From contig JBMONF010000018.1 in NCBI GenBank assembly GCA_049323455.1, positions 1-64,000 of the forward strand: a DNA stretch of 64,000 nucleotides, read 5' to 3'. Below the pieces are notes generated by a model. That model was not told the origin of the DNA. It saw only the letters and a program-made list of their open reading frames with translations, and did not search any database. The translations under genes and the position numbers were made by a program. Shown here piece by piece: positions 44,229 through 52,046 of the stretch (position 1 is the first letter of the stretch; every line of letters starts with the position of its first letter). This DNA comes from Hypericibacter sp049323455. GTDB taxonomy: Bacteria; Pseudomonadota; Alphaproteobacteria; Dongiales; Dongiaceae.

Positions 44229-45170
44229 GTGAGCGCGACCGCGAAGCGAGCGACCGGCATGGCCGGCGGCGCGCTGCCGGCTGTCGCCGTGACCTTGGCC
44301 GGCGCGGCCTGGGGGGCCTACTGGATCCCCTTGCGCCACATGGAGACGGCAGGCTTGGCCGGCGCCTGGGCCTCGATCGGCGCGGTTCTCTCGGCGACCT
44401 TGGTGCTGCTGCCGTTCCTGCCTCTGCGCTGGGCCCGTCTCAAGGCCGGCGGGTGGGATTTGCTGCTGACGGGGCTCATGTCGGGCGCCTCCTTCATTCT
44501 CTACACCAACTCGCTCCTGCTGACAGAGGTGGTAACCTCGATGCTCCTGTTCTATCTGACGCCGATCTGGAGCACGGTTCTGGCGCGCCTGGTGCTGGGG
44601 CAGCCGATCACCCTCATCCGCTACCTGACGATCGCTCTGGGCTTCGCGGGGCTCGCCATCGTGCTCGGTTCGGAGGACTGGCTGCCGGAGCCGCGCAATC
44701 TCGGGGACTGGATGGCGCTCGTCTCGGGCCTGACCTGGGCCTATGTGTCGGTGGCGATGCGTCGGCGGGTCGATGTGGCGCCTTACGAGAATGTCTTCGT
44801 CTTCTGCATCGGCGGGCTGATCACGGCGCTCCTGATCCCGGCCCTGGTCATGCCGATCGATCTCGTCGCGACCGCGCCGGTCGTGGCCGACGCACCGCGC
44901 TTCCTGCCCTGGATGCTCCTGCTCGGCGGATTGTTGTGGGTGCCCGCGCAGTTCGCTCTCTTCTGGGGCGTGGCGCGGCTCGATCCGGGACGGGTCGGCA
45001 TTCTGCTGATGGCCGAGGTCGTCGTCGGTGCCGCGACGGCGGCGATCCTGACCGACGAGCCTTTCGGCTGGCGTCAGATTCTGGGCGGCGGGCTCATCGT
45101 CGGCGCCGGGTTCATCGATACGCTGGCGGGCTTCGTTCGCAACAAGGCGTTCGCAACGGCATCGGCGTGA
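44229..45170 (+). CDS. DMT-superfamily (EamA) transporter
   Basis: A 313-residue protein with about 10 membrane segments and two EamA halves. The GTG at 44229 has GGGAG 8 nt upstream; an ATG at 44259 is an alternative, and upstream in-frame sequence lacks signals. It lies just before the Rieske oxygenase and divergent from betI, so transport of a quaternary amine or a product is possible, but EamA proteins have very varied substrates. Confidence 0.85.
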   Translation: MSATAKRATGMAGGALPAVAVTLAGAAWGAYWIPLRHMETAGLAGAWASIGAVLSATLVLLPFLPLRWARLKAGGWDLLLTGLMSGASFILYTNSLLLTEVVTSMLLFYLTPIWSTVLARLVLGQPITLIRYLTIALGFAGLAIVLGSEDWLPEPRNLGDWMALVSGLTWAYVSVAMRRRVDVAPYENVFVFCIGGLITALLIPALVMPIDLVATAPVVADAPRFLPWMLLLGGLLWVPAQFALFWGVARLDPGRVGILLMAEVVVGAATAAILTDEPFGWRQILGGGLIVGAGFIDTLAGFVRNKAFATASA

Positions 45171-45219
45171 GATGAGCGGCAGGTTCTCATTCGGGCGGGC
45201 GCTCGAGGAAGGTTCCGAT

Positions 45220-46341
45220 ATGCGCGAACAACGTGACCATCCGGCTCAACGGTTTTACCGCGATCCGGCGCGATCCTGGACCTTGCCGGCGCCATTCTAT
45301 TTCGAGCCCGACATCTACCGGCAGGAACTCGATGGCATCTTTTACCGGAGCTGGAATTTCGTGTGCCACGAGGCGCTGGTGCGGGAGCCCGGCGCCTTTA
45401 CGACGACCCGCGTCGGCGATCAGAGCATCCTTGTGATCCGCGGCAAGGATCGGCTGTTGCGCGCCTTCTACAATGTCTGCCAGCACCGCGGCCATGAGCT
45501 GCTCAAGGGCCGGGGCGACGGGGTGAAGGCCATAGTCTGCCCTTATCACGCCTGGAGCTATCGCCTGGACGGAAGCCTGCGTACGGCGCGCGGCGCCGAG
45601 GCGCTGCCCGATTTCAATCCCGACGACTTCGGCCTGAAGCCGGTGCGGGTCGAGACGCTGTTCTCGTGCGTCTTCGTCAATCTCGACCCCGACGCGCCGA
45701 CTCTCAGGAGTCAGGCCGGCGATCTCGAGGCCGAGATCCTGTCGGCGATGCCGGATCTGGGCGGGCTGACCTTCGCGCGCCGTCTCACCTGGGACGTGAA
45801 AGCCAACTGGAAGAATGCGGTCGACAACTTCCTCGAATGCTATCACTGCGCGCCCGCGCATCCCGCTTTCACCCAGTTGGTCGACATGTCGAGCTATCGC
45901 TCGGTCTGTCACGGCCTGTGGTCGAGCCACAAGGGCCGGATGGGGCGCGGCGCCGATGCGGTCTACGAGGTTGGGCCGGATGCCAGCAACCAGACCTTTG
46001 CCGCCTGGTGGCTCTGGCCCAATGCCACCTTCGTTCTCCTGCCCGGTAGCGACGGCCTCATGACCTTCCACATGGCTCCGACCGGTCCCGAGATCACGTT
46101 CGAATGCGCGGATTTCTACTTTCGCCAGGCCGAACCAAGCCGTGGTGAAGAGGAAGCCATCGCCTATATGGACAAGGTGCTGAACCCCGAGGACATCGCC
46201 ATCGTCGAGAGCGTTCAACGCGGGCTGCACTCTCGAGGCTACCGCCAGGGACGCTACATGGTGGACGAGGATCGCACCGCGCTCAGCGAGCACACTGTGC
46301 ATCACTTCCACGGGTTGGTTCTCGACGCACTGCAACGTTGA
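45220..46341 (+). CDS. Rieske non-heme iron oxygenase, quaternary-amine type
   Basis: A 373-residue oxygenase alpha subunit. The Rieske cluster ligands are Cys87-x-His89 (CQHRGH) and Cys107-x2-His110 (CPYHAW). The mononuclear iron site is NFLECYHCAPAHP, with His209 and His214. The bridging residue before it is Glu206, not the usual Asp. A Glu here is known from enzymes for quaternary amines (carnitine oxygenase CntA, betaine demethylase GbcA). With betI and choXWV adjacent, choline or betaine is the likely substrate (inference). The ATG at 45220 has GAGGAAGG 7 nt upstream and is preferred to 45172. No reductase partner is nearby. Confidence 0.88.
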   Translation: MREQRDHPAQRFYRDPARSWTLPAPFYFEPDIYRQELDGIFYRSWNFVCHEALVREPGAFTTTRVGDQSILVIRGKDRLLRAFYNVCQHRGHELLKGRGDGVKAIVCPYHAWSYRLDGSLRTARGAEALPDFNPDDFGLKPVRVETLFSCVFVNLDPDAPTLRSQAGDLEAEILSAMPDLGGLTFARRLTWDVKANWKNAVDNFLECYHCAPAHPAFTQLVDMSSYRSVCHGLWSSHKGRMGRGADAVYEVGPDASNQTFAAWWLWPNATFVLLPGSDGLMTFHMAPTGPEITFECADFYFRQAEPSRGEEEAIAYMDKVLNPEDIAIVESVQRGLHSRGYRQGRYMVDEDRTALSEHTVHHFHGLVLDALQR

Positions 46342-46630
46342 ACACCGGGATTTTGGTCGCCCGATCAACGATCGCGCCGCGCCCGCAACCGCGTCCGCCG
46401 CGCCTCTGGTCCTGCCGCAGCCGCGCAAAACCATGGCGCATACAGGGAATTTCGCCTAGCCGGGTTTGCTAGCCTCCAGCCCTGAGCCGCAAGGCGCTGC
46501 CGGGTACGGCGTGGCGCTTTTGCGGTTATGTCGGTGCCGCATTCGCTTTGCAGGCGATAGGCGGTACGCGCAATCGGGGCCGCCGGGCGCAACAAGAACG
46601 GCGGCGGCCACAGCAGGAGGCAAAATTCCC

Positions 46631-47569
46631 ATGTTGATGCGAAAGGTTTTCGCGGTCGGCGTGCTCGCCCTGGGCTTCGCCGTCACGAGTCACGCCCAGG
46701 CCGCGGAAGCGGAGGCCTGCAAGACGGTCCGTCTGGCGAATGTCGGCTGGACCGATAACTTCGCACAGAACGGCCTGTTCCGGGTCGTTCTCAAGGGCCT
46801 TGGCTACAAGTATGACGACAAGGAAGGATTGGCGCTCCCCGTCATCCTGGAGAGCTTGAAGAACAAGGATCTCGACATCTTCCTCGACAACTGGATGCCG
46901 TCGAACGCGCCCAACCTGAAGCCTTATACCGACGCCAAGACCATCGATGTCGTCCGCACCAACCTCGCCGGCGCGGGTTACGGGCCGGTGGTGCCGGACT
47001 ATGTCTATGACGCGGGCGTGAAGGACCTGAAGGATCTCGGTCCCAACGGCGACAAGTTCGACCACAAGTTCTATGGCATCGAGCCCGGCAACGACGGCAA
47101 CAAGATCGTCCAGGCCAAGATCGACGATCCCTCGACCGGCATGAAGGGCTGGAAGCTGGTCGAATCCTCCGAGCAGGGCATGCTGGTCCAGGCCGAGAAG
47201 GCGATCAAGAACAAGCAGTGGATCGTCTTCCTGGGGTGGGCGCCGCATCCGATCATGGGCAAGATGCCCATCAAATATCTGACCGGCTTCGAGAAGGACG
47301 GCTTCGGCGACGCCCAGGTCCAGACGCTGACGCGTGCCGGCTATAGCGGCGATTGCTCGAACGTCGGCAAGCTTCTGTCGAACCTCGAGTTCACCCTGCC
47401 GATGGAATCCTCGATCATGGAGGAGATCGGCAACGGCAAGACCGGCGAGGATGCGGCCGCGGCCTGGCTCAAGGCCAATCCCGGCGTGCTCGACAAGTGG
47501 CTGGCCGGCGTGACCACGGTCGACGGGCAGGATGGCCTGGCGGCCGTGAAGAAGAGCCTCGGCCTCTAA
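46631..47569 (+). CDS. choX: Choline ABC transporter substrate-binding protein
   Basis: A 312-residue periplasmic protein of the OpuAC/ChoX family. A signal peptide ends at SHAQA (about residue 24). The mature part starts CKTVRLANVGWTDNFAQNGL, and FLDNWMPSN and FLGWAPHPIMG carry aromatic residues expected in the choline-binding cage. AGGAGG at 46615-46620 precedes the ATG. The next genes are the permease and ATPase, separated by a terminator-like hairpin. Confidence 0.92.
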   Translation: MLMRKVFAVGVLALGFAVTSHAQAAEAEACKTVRLANVGWTDNFAQNGLFRVVLKGLGYKYDDKEGLALPVILESLKNKDLDIFLDNWMPSNAPNLKPYTDAKTIDVVRTNLAGAGYGPVVPDYVYDAGVKDLKDLGPNGDKFDHKFYGIEPGNDGNKIVQAKIDDPSTGMKGWKLVESSEQGMLVQAEKAIKNKQWIVFLGWAPHPIMGKMPIKYLTGFEKDGFGDAQVQTLTRAGYSGDCSNVGKLLSNLEFTLPMESSIMEEIGNGKTGEDAAAAWLKANPGVLDKWLAGVTTVDGQDGLAAVKKSLGL

Positions 47570-47585
47570 GATCGACCAGTAACGG

Positions 47586-47625
47586 GCGGCGGCTTCCGGC
47601 GGTTCCGGCCGGAGCCGCCGCTTTT
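47586..47625 (+). terminator. Terminator or attenuator after choX
   Basis: GCGGCGGCTTCCGGC pairs with GCCGGAGCCGCCGC (one bulge) and is followed by TTTT. It lies 16 nt after the choX stop and probably lets only part of transcription continue into choW. Confidence 0.8.
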
Positions 47626-47648
47626 CCTGTCGGTAGGCCGAAAAAGCC

Positions 47649-47681
47649 GGCCGGGGCAGCCTCGAAGCCGTGGCCCCGGCC
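47649..47681 (+). promoter_or_regulatory. Second hairpin between choX and choW
   Basis: A perfect 9-bp stem, GGCCGGGGC / GCCCCGGCC, with a 15-nt loop. It lacks a T-run, so it is more likely a processing or stability element. Confidence 0.5.
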
Positions 47682-47818
47682 TCTTCGCATCTTGGAATCA
47701 TCTCCGGCGAGCCACAGCCCGTGGAGATGGTATAAGTCAAAAAATGTGGCAACCGGTCGCGGGCGCCGCGCTCCCTTGTCGGGGGCGGCCGCCCGGTATC
47801 GAGTGTCGGGGGCGCGCC

Positions 47819-48712
47819 ATGGAACAGCTCTGGCAGTGGATCAACGGTATCGATGACTGGATCGGCAGCGTTCCGGTGCCGATCGGCGAATGGGCCAAGG
47901 CCGCGGTCGACTGGCTGACCGGCAATTTCGAATGGCTGTTCGACGGCATTACGAACGGGCTCAAATATCCGATCGAAGGCACTGCCGACTTGCTGAAGGG
48001 CGTGCCGGCCGTCCTGGTCATCGTGGCGCTTGCGGCACTCGCCCATTTCCTGCAGCGCAGCTGGGCCATCACCGCCTTCGTCGTGATCGGACTGCTCTTC
48101 ATCGTCAACCAGCAGCTCTGGCCCGACACGGTCGAAACCCTGGTGCTGGTGCTCTACTCGAGCTTCGTGTCGCTGGCGATCGGCATCCCGATCGGCATCG
48201 TCTGCGCCCGGCGCCCCTGGCTCTATCAGGTGCTGTCGCCGGTCCTCGACATGATGCAGACCATCCCCACCTTCGTGTATCTGGTGCCGACGCTGGTGTT
48301 CTTCGGTCTCGGCATGGTCCCCGGCATGATCGCCACCGTGATCTTCGTGGCGCCAGCGCCGATCCGCATGACCTATCTCGGCATCAGCCAGGTGCAGAAG
48401 CCCCTGATCGAGGCCGGCGAGAGCTTCGGTTGCACGCGCTGGCAGCTCCTGACGCGCGTCAAGCTGCCGGCGGCCCTGCCGACCATCATGGCGGGCGTCA
48501 CCCAGACCATCATGCTGTCGCTGTCGATGGTGGTGATCGCGGCGCTGGTCGGCGCTTCCGGGCTCGGCGTGCCGGTGATCCGGGCGCTGGCTCAGGCGGA
48601 CGTGGCGCGCGGCGTGGTCGCGGGCTTATGCATCGTCATCCTGGCGATCGCGCTCGACCGCATCCTGAAGCGTCCGCATCGCAAGGGCACGCTGCGGATA
48701 CCCAAGGCTTGA
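47819..48712 (+). CDS. choW: Choline ABC transporter permease
   Basis: A 297-residue inner-membrane permease of the ProW/ChoW family with about 6-7 membrane segments. The cytoplasmic coupling loop is EAGESFGCTRWQLLTRVKLP. The conserved MMQTIPTFVYLVPTLVFFG is clear. The ATG at 47819 gives the typical ChoW N-terminus (MEQLWQWINGIDDWIG); the frame is open further upstream. It is followed by choV after 16 nt. Confidence 0.92.
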   Translation: MEQLWQWINGIDDWIGSVPVPIGEWAKAAVDWLTGNFEWLFDGITNGLKYPIEGTADLLKGVPAVLVIVALAALAHFLQRSWAITAFVVIGLLFIVNQQLWPDTVETLVLVLYSSFVSLAIGIPIGIVCARRPWLYQVLSPVLDMMQTIPTFVYLVPTLVFFGLGMVPGMIATVIFVAPAPIRMTYLGISQVQKPLIEAGESFGCTRWQLLTRVKLPAALPTIMAGVTQTIMLSLSMVVIAALVGASGLGVPVIRALAQADVARGVVAGLCIVILAIALDRILKRPHRKGTLRIPKA

Positions 48713-48728
48713 GGGAGCGCGTAGCGCG

Positions 48729-49988
48729 ATGAAGATCGATCCTCAGCCGATGAGCGGCATCAATGCCGTCCGTTTCGAGCATGTCGATGTCGTCTTCGGC
48801 GAGCGCGTGCCGGCGGCGCTGGCGCTTCTCGACCAGGGCGAGGGGCGCGACGCGATCCTCGACAAGACCGGCGCGCTGGTCGCCGTTCACGACGCATCGG
48901 TGTTCGTCAACGAGGGCGAGATTCTGGTGCTGATGGGGCTCTCCGGCTCCGGCAAGTCCTCGCTCCTGCGCTGCATCAACGGCCTCAATCGCGTCTCGCG
49001 CGGCCGCATCATGGTGCATGACGGCCAAGGCGAGGTGGACGTCACGAGTTGCGACGAGGCCAAGCTCAGGCAGATGCGGCGCAACCACATCTCCATGGTG
49101 TTCCAGCAGTTCGCCCTGATGCCGTGGCTCTCGGTGCGGGACAATATCGGCTTCGGCCTCGACATTCGCGGACTGGACCGGGCCGAGCGCGACCGCATCG
49201 TCGACGAGAAGATCCGGCTGGTCCGCCTGGACCGTTTCGCCGACAAGTTTCCGCACGAGCTCTCGGGCGGCATGCAGCAGCGTGTGGGCCTGGCGCGGGC
49301 CTTCGCGACCGAAGCCGACATTCTGCTGATGGACGAGCCCTTCTCGGCGCTCGATCCCTTGATCCGTGAGCATCTCCAGGACGAGCTGATCGAGCTGCAG
49401 CGCTCCCTGCGCAAGACCATCGTGTTCGTCAGCCACGATCTCGACGAGGCACTCAAGATCGGCAGCCGCATCGCCATCATGGAGGCGGGGCGGGTGGTGC
49501 AGTTCGGCCTGCCGGAGGACATCATCCTCAATCCGGTGAACGACTATGTGCGCCAATTCGTCGCCTCCATGAACCCGCTCACGGTGCTCAAGGGCGGCAC
49601 GCTGATGCGCCCGCTCGCCGAGCTGAAGCGCGATCCGGCCGATCCGTCGAAGATCCAGCTCGACCGGGCCGGCCGCTGCCTGTGCCGTCTCGATGCGCGG
49701 GGCCGCCCGACCGATCTCACCGTCTCCGGCGCCTCCGGCAAGTTCATCCCCTACGCGACTGACCTCGACCTCGCGCGCCTGGCGGGCAATGTGATGGTCA
49801 CCGGCAACGCGCGCACGCCGATGCGTGCGGCGGTGATGGTGCGCCAGGTCACGCTTCGGCCGCTGGTGCTGCTGGGGCCCGAGGGCGAGCTGATCGGCGT
49901 GGTGGGCGAGCACGAGCTTTATCGCGGCATGCTGAAGCAGACCGACCTCGTCCGGTCCGACCCCGTCGCCATGGTGGAAGCGAAGTGA
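48729..49988 (+). CDS. choV: Choline ABC transporter ATP-binding protein
   Basis: A 419-residue ABC ATPase with Walker A GLSGSGKSS, signature LSGGMQQRVGLARAF and Walker B ILLMDEPFSALDPL. After the ATPase domain (about residues 1-290) a C-terminal regulatory region resembles the tandem CBS-like part of ProV/OpuAA proteins, with weak conservation. It overlaps the next gene by 4 bp. Confidence 0.92.
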   Translation: MKIDPQPMSGINAVRFEHVDVVFGERVPAALALLDQGEGRDAILDKTGALVAVHDASVFVNEGEILVLMGLSGSGKSSLLRCINGLNRVSRGRIMVHDGQGEVDVTSCDEAKLRQMRRNHISMVFQQFALMPWLSVRDNIGFGLDIRGLDRAERDRIVDEKIRLVRLDRFADKFPHELSGGMQQRVGLARAFATEADILLMDEPFSALDPLIREHLQDELIELQRSLRKTIVFVSHDLDEALKIGSRIAIMEAGRVVQFGLPEDIILNPVNDYVRQFVASMNPLTVLKGGTLMRPLAELKRDPADPSKIQLDRAGRCLCRLDARGRPTDLTVSGASGKFIPYATDLDLARLAGNVMVTGNARTPMRAAVMVRQVTLRPLVLLGPEGELIGVVGEHELYRGMLKQTDLVRSDPVAMVEAK

Positions 49989-50698
49989 TCGCCTGGCCCG
50001 CGATTCGCGCCGTGCTGTTCGACAAGGACGGCACGCTGTTCGACTTCAACGCCACCTGGATGCCGATCTATCGCGAAACCGCGAGCGAGGTCGCGGGCGG
50101 CGACACCGCCTTGGCGCTCAGGCTCCTGGTCGAGAGCGGCTACGATCCGGTCAAGGGCCGGCTCGATCCGGGCTCGCCCTTGGCCGCCGGCACCAACGCG
50201 GAGATCGCCGAAATCTGGGCGCGCCTGCTGGAGGGGCGCGGGGACGCGGCGGCCCTGACGCGGCGCTTCGACACCAATTTCGCGCGCAGCCTCGAGATCA
50301 GGCCCACGCCGGTGACGGACCTGGCGGCGCTGTTCGGGCGGCTCAGGGCGAAGGGTTTCAAGATCGGCGTGGCCACCATGGACAGCCACGCCGCGGCCAA
50401 GGCCGCCATCGACGCCTTCGAGTTGGTGGGGTTGGTCGACTTCGCCTGCGGCTACGACTCCGGGCATGGCCACAAGCCGGGGCCGGGCATGGTCGAGGCC
50501 TTTTGCCGCGCGGTCGATCTGCCGGCCGCAGCGATCGCGGTGGTGGGAGACACGCCGCACGACATGCATATGGCCCGCGCCGCGGGCACGGGGCTCGCCA
50601 TCGGCGTCTTGACCGGTGTCAGCCCGCGCGAGGTGCTGGCCGATCACGCCGACCATGTGCTGGCCAGCATCGCCGAACTGGAAGCCCTGCTCGTTTGA
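49985..50698 (+). CDS. HAD-family phosphatase (phosphoglycolate phosphatase-like)
   Basis: A 237-residue HAD hydrolase. Motif I is LFDKDGTLFDFN, motif III/IV GHKPGPGMV and VVGDTPHDMHMARAAG. It resembles Gph-like phosphatases, but the substrate is not predictable. The GTG start overlaps the choV stop by 4 bp, so it is translated as part of the choline transporter operon. Confidence 0.87.
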   Translation: MIAWPAIRAVLFDKDGTLFDFNATWMPIYRETASEVAGGDTALALRLLVESGYDPVKGRLDPGSPLAAGTNAEIAEIWARLLEGRGDAAALTRRFDTNFARSLEIRPTPVTDLAALFGRLRAKGFKIGVATMDSHAAAKAAIDAFELVGLVDFACGYDSGHGHKPGPGMVEAFCRAVDLPAAAIAVVGDTPHDMHMARAAGTGLAIGVLTGVSPREVLADHADHVLASIAELEALLV

Positions 50699-50838
50699 CG
50701 GCCGAAAACCGCCGCGGTGAAGTCCTCGCCCTGCGGAAGCAGGGGCCGATTGTGCGTTATCACCGTGCCGGCGTCGCTCCGATTGCCGCTGCGCTTGTCG
50801 CTGAGGCGACGAAGGGGGTCACCCGATCGGGATGAGCT

Positions 50839-51900
50839 TCAGAACGCCCCCTCGCCAGGAGCCGCACCCTCGCGCCGGCGCCGGCCACGCCGCCTTCCCT
50901 CGCCGGCATCGGCGGGGGCGGGAATGCCGCTGCGCTGCTGCTCGGCGCCGGTCGAGATCTGGCCCAGGCGGCGCACGATCTCCTCGAGCGTGGGCTTCGC
51001 GCCCGGCTGGTGCTCGGCCAGCGCCTCGCGCATGGCGGCCAGATGCCGGGGCGTGGTGCCGCAGCAGCCGCCAATGATGCGCGCGCCCGCGTCGCGCGCC
51101 AGGCGCGCATAGTCCGCCATCAGCTCGGGCGTGCCGTCATAGCGGATCTTGCCCTCGACGTAGTAGGGGATGCCGCAATTGCCCTTGGCGACGATCACGT
51201 CGCCGCTCTCGGCGGCGGCGGACATGTTGACGATGGCGGCCACCAGCTCGGCCGCGCCCACGCCGCAATTGGCGCCATAGGCCACCGGCCGCGGGCTCAT
51301 CTCGTGGCAGAGCTGTGCGTGCTCGGCCGGCGTGACCCCCATCATGGTGCGCCCGTTGGTGTCGAAGGAGAGGGTGCAGACATAGGGCAGGCCGGTCGTG
51401 GCGGCGCCTTCGGCCGCCGCGCGCACCTCGTCCTTCGAGGACATGGTCTCGATCCAGAGCAGGTCCACGCCGGCCGCGGCCAGCGCCCTGGCCTGTTCGG
51501 CGAAGCTGGCCACGCCCTCGGCATGGGTGAGCGGACCCAGCGGCTCGAACAGCTCGCCCGTGGGGCCCATCGAGCCCGCCACCACCACCGGCCGTCCGGC
51601 GCTGTCGGCCACTCGGCGCGCGATCTCGGCGGCGCGGCCGTTGATCTCGGCCACACGGTCCTGCGACTTGTGCAGCTTGAGGCGATGGCGGCTGCCGCCG
51701 AAGCTGTTGGTCAGGATGATATCGGCGCCGGCATCGACCATGCTTCGATGCAGCGCCTCGATGCGCTCGGGATGCTCGAAGTTCCACAGCTCCGGCGCCT
51801 CGCCCGTGGCGAGCCCGGCCTCGAACAGGTTGGTCCCCGTCGCCCCGTCGGCGAGGAGATAGGGACGCTCCGCAAGGAGCCTTTGCAGCAGATCGGACAT
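50839..51900 (-). CDS. Betaine-homocysteine-type S-methyltransferase
   Basis: A 353-residue zinc methyltransferase with a homocysteine-binding TIM barrel. Zinc ligands are Cys in GANCGVG and the double Cys in GGCCGTTP. Other family blocks are LLADGATGTNLFEAG and TNSFGGSRHRL. Similar alphaproteobacterial proteins use glycine betaine to make methionine and dimethylglycine. The C-terminal ~40 residues are low-complexity and Arg-rich. It is divergent from the second FAD/GcvT gene, which could oxidise dimethylglycine (inference). Confidence 0.85.
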   Translation of the reverse strand: MSDLLQRLLAERPYLLADGATGTNLFEAGLATGEAPELWNFEHPERIEALHRSMVDAGADIILTNSFGGSRHRLKLHKSQDRVAEINGRAAEIARRVADSAGRPVVVAGSMGPTGELFEPLGPLTHAEGVASFAEQARALAAAGVDLLWIETMSSKDEVRAAAEGAATTGLPYVCTLSFDTNGRTMMGVTPAEHAQLCHEMSPRPVAYGANCGVGAAELVAAIVNMSAAAESGDVIVAKGNCGIPYYVEGKIRYDGTPELMADYARLARDAGARIIGGCCGTTPRHLAAMREALAEHQPGAKPTLEEIVRRLGQISTGAEQQRSGIPAPADAGEGRRRGRRRREGAAPGEGAF

Positions 51901-52046
51901 GGGCCGACCCTAGGCCGGATTGGCCGCAGCGGCAAGCCTGGCAGGACCTTGTCGCTCGGCCTTTCGGGAATGTCGCAAACAGGCTCTAATGGCGCCGCCG
52001 CAACGCCTTATTGTCGGGCGGCATCATCAACCGAGAGTGTGCGACT

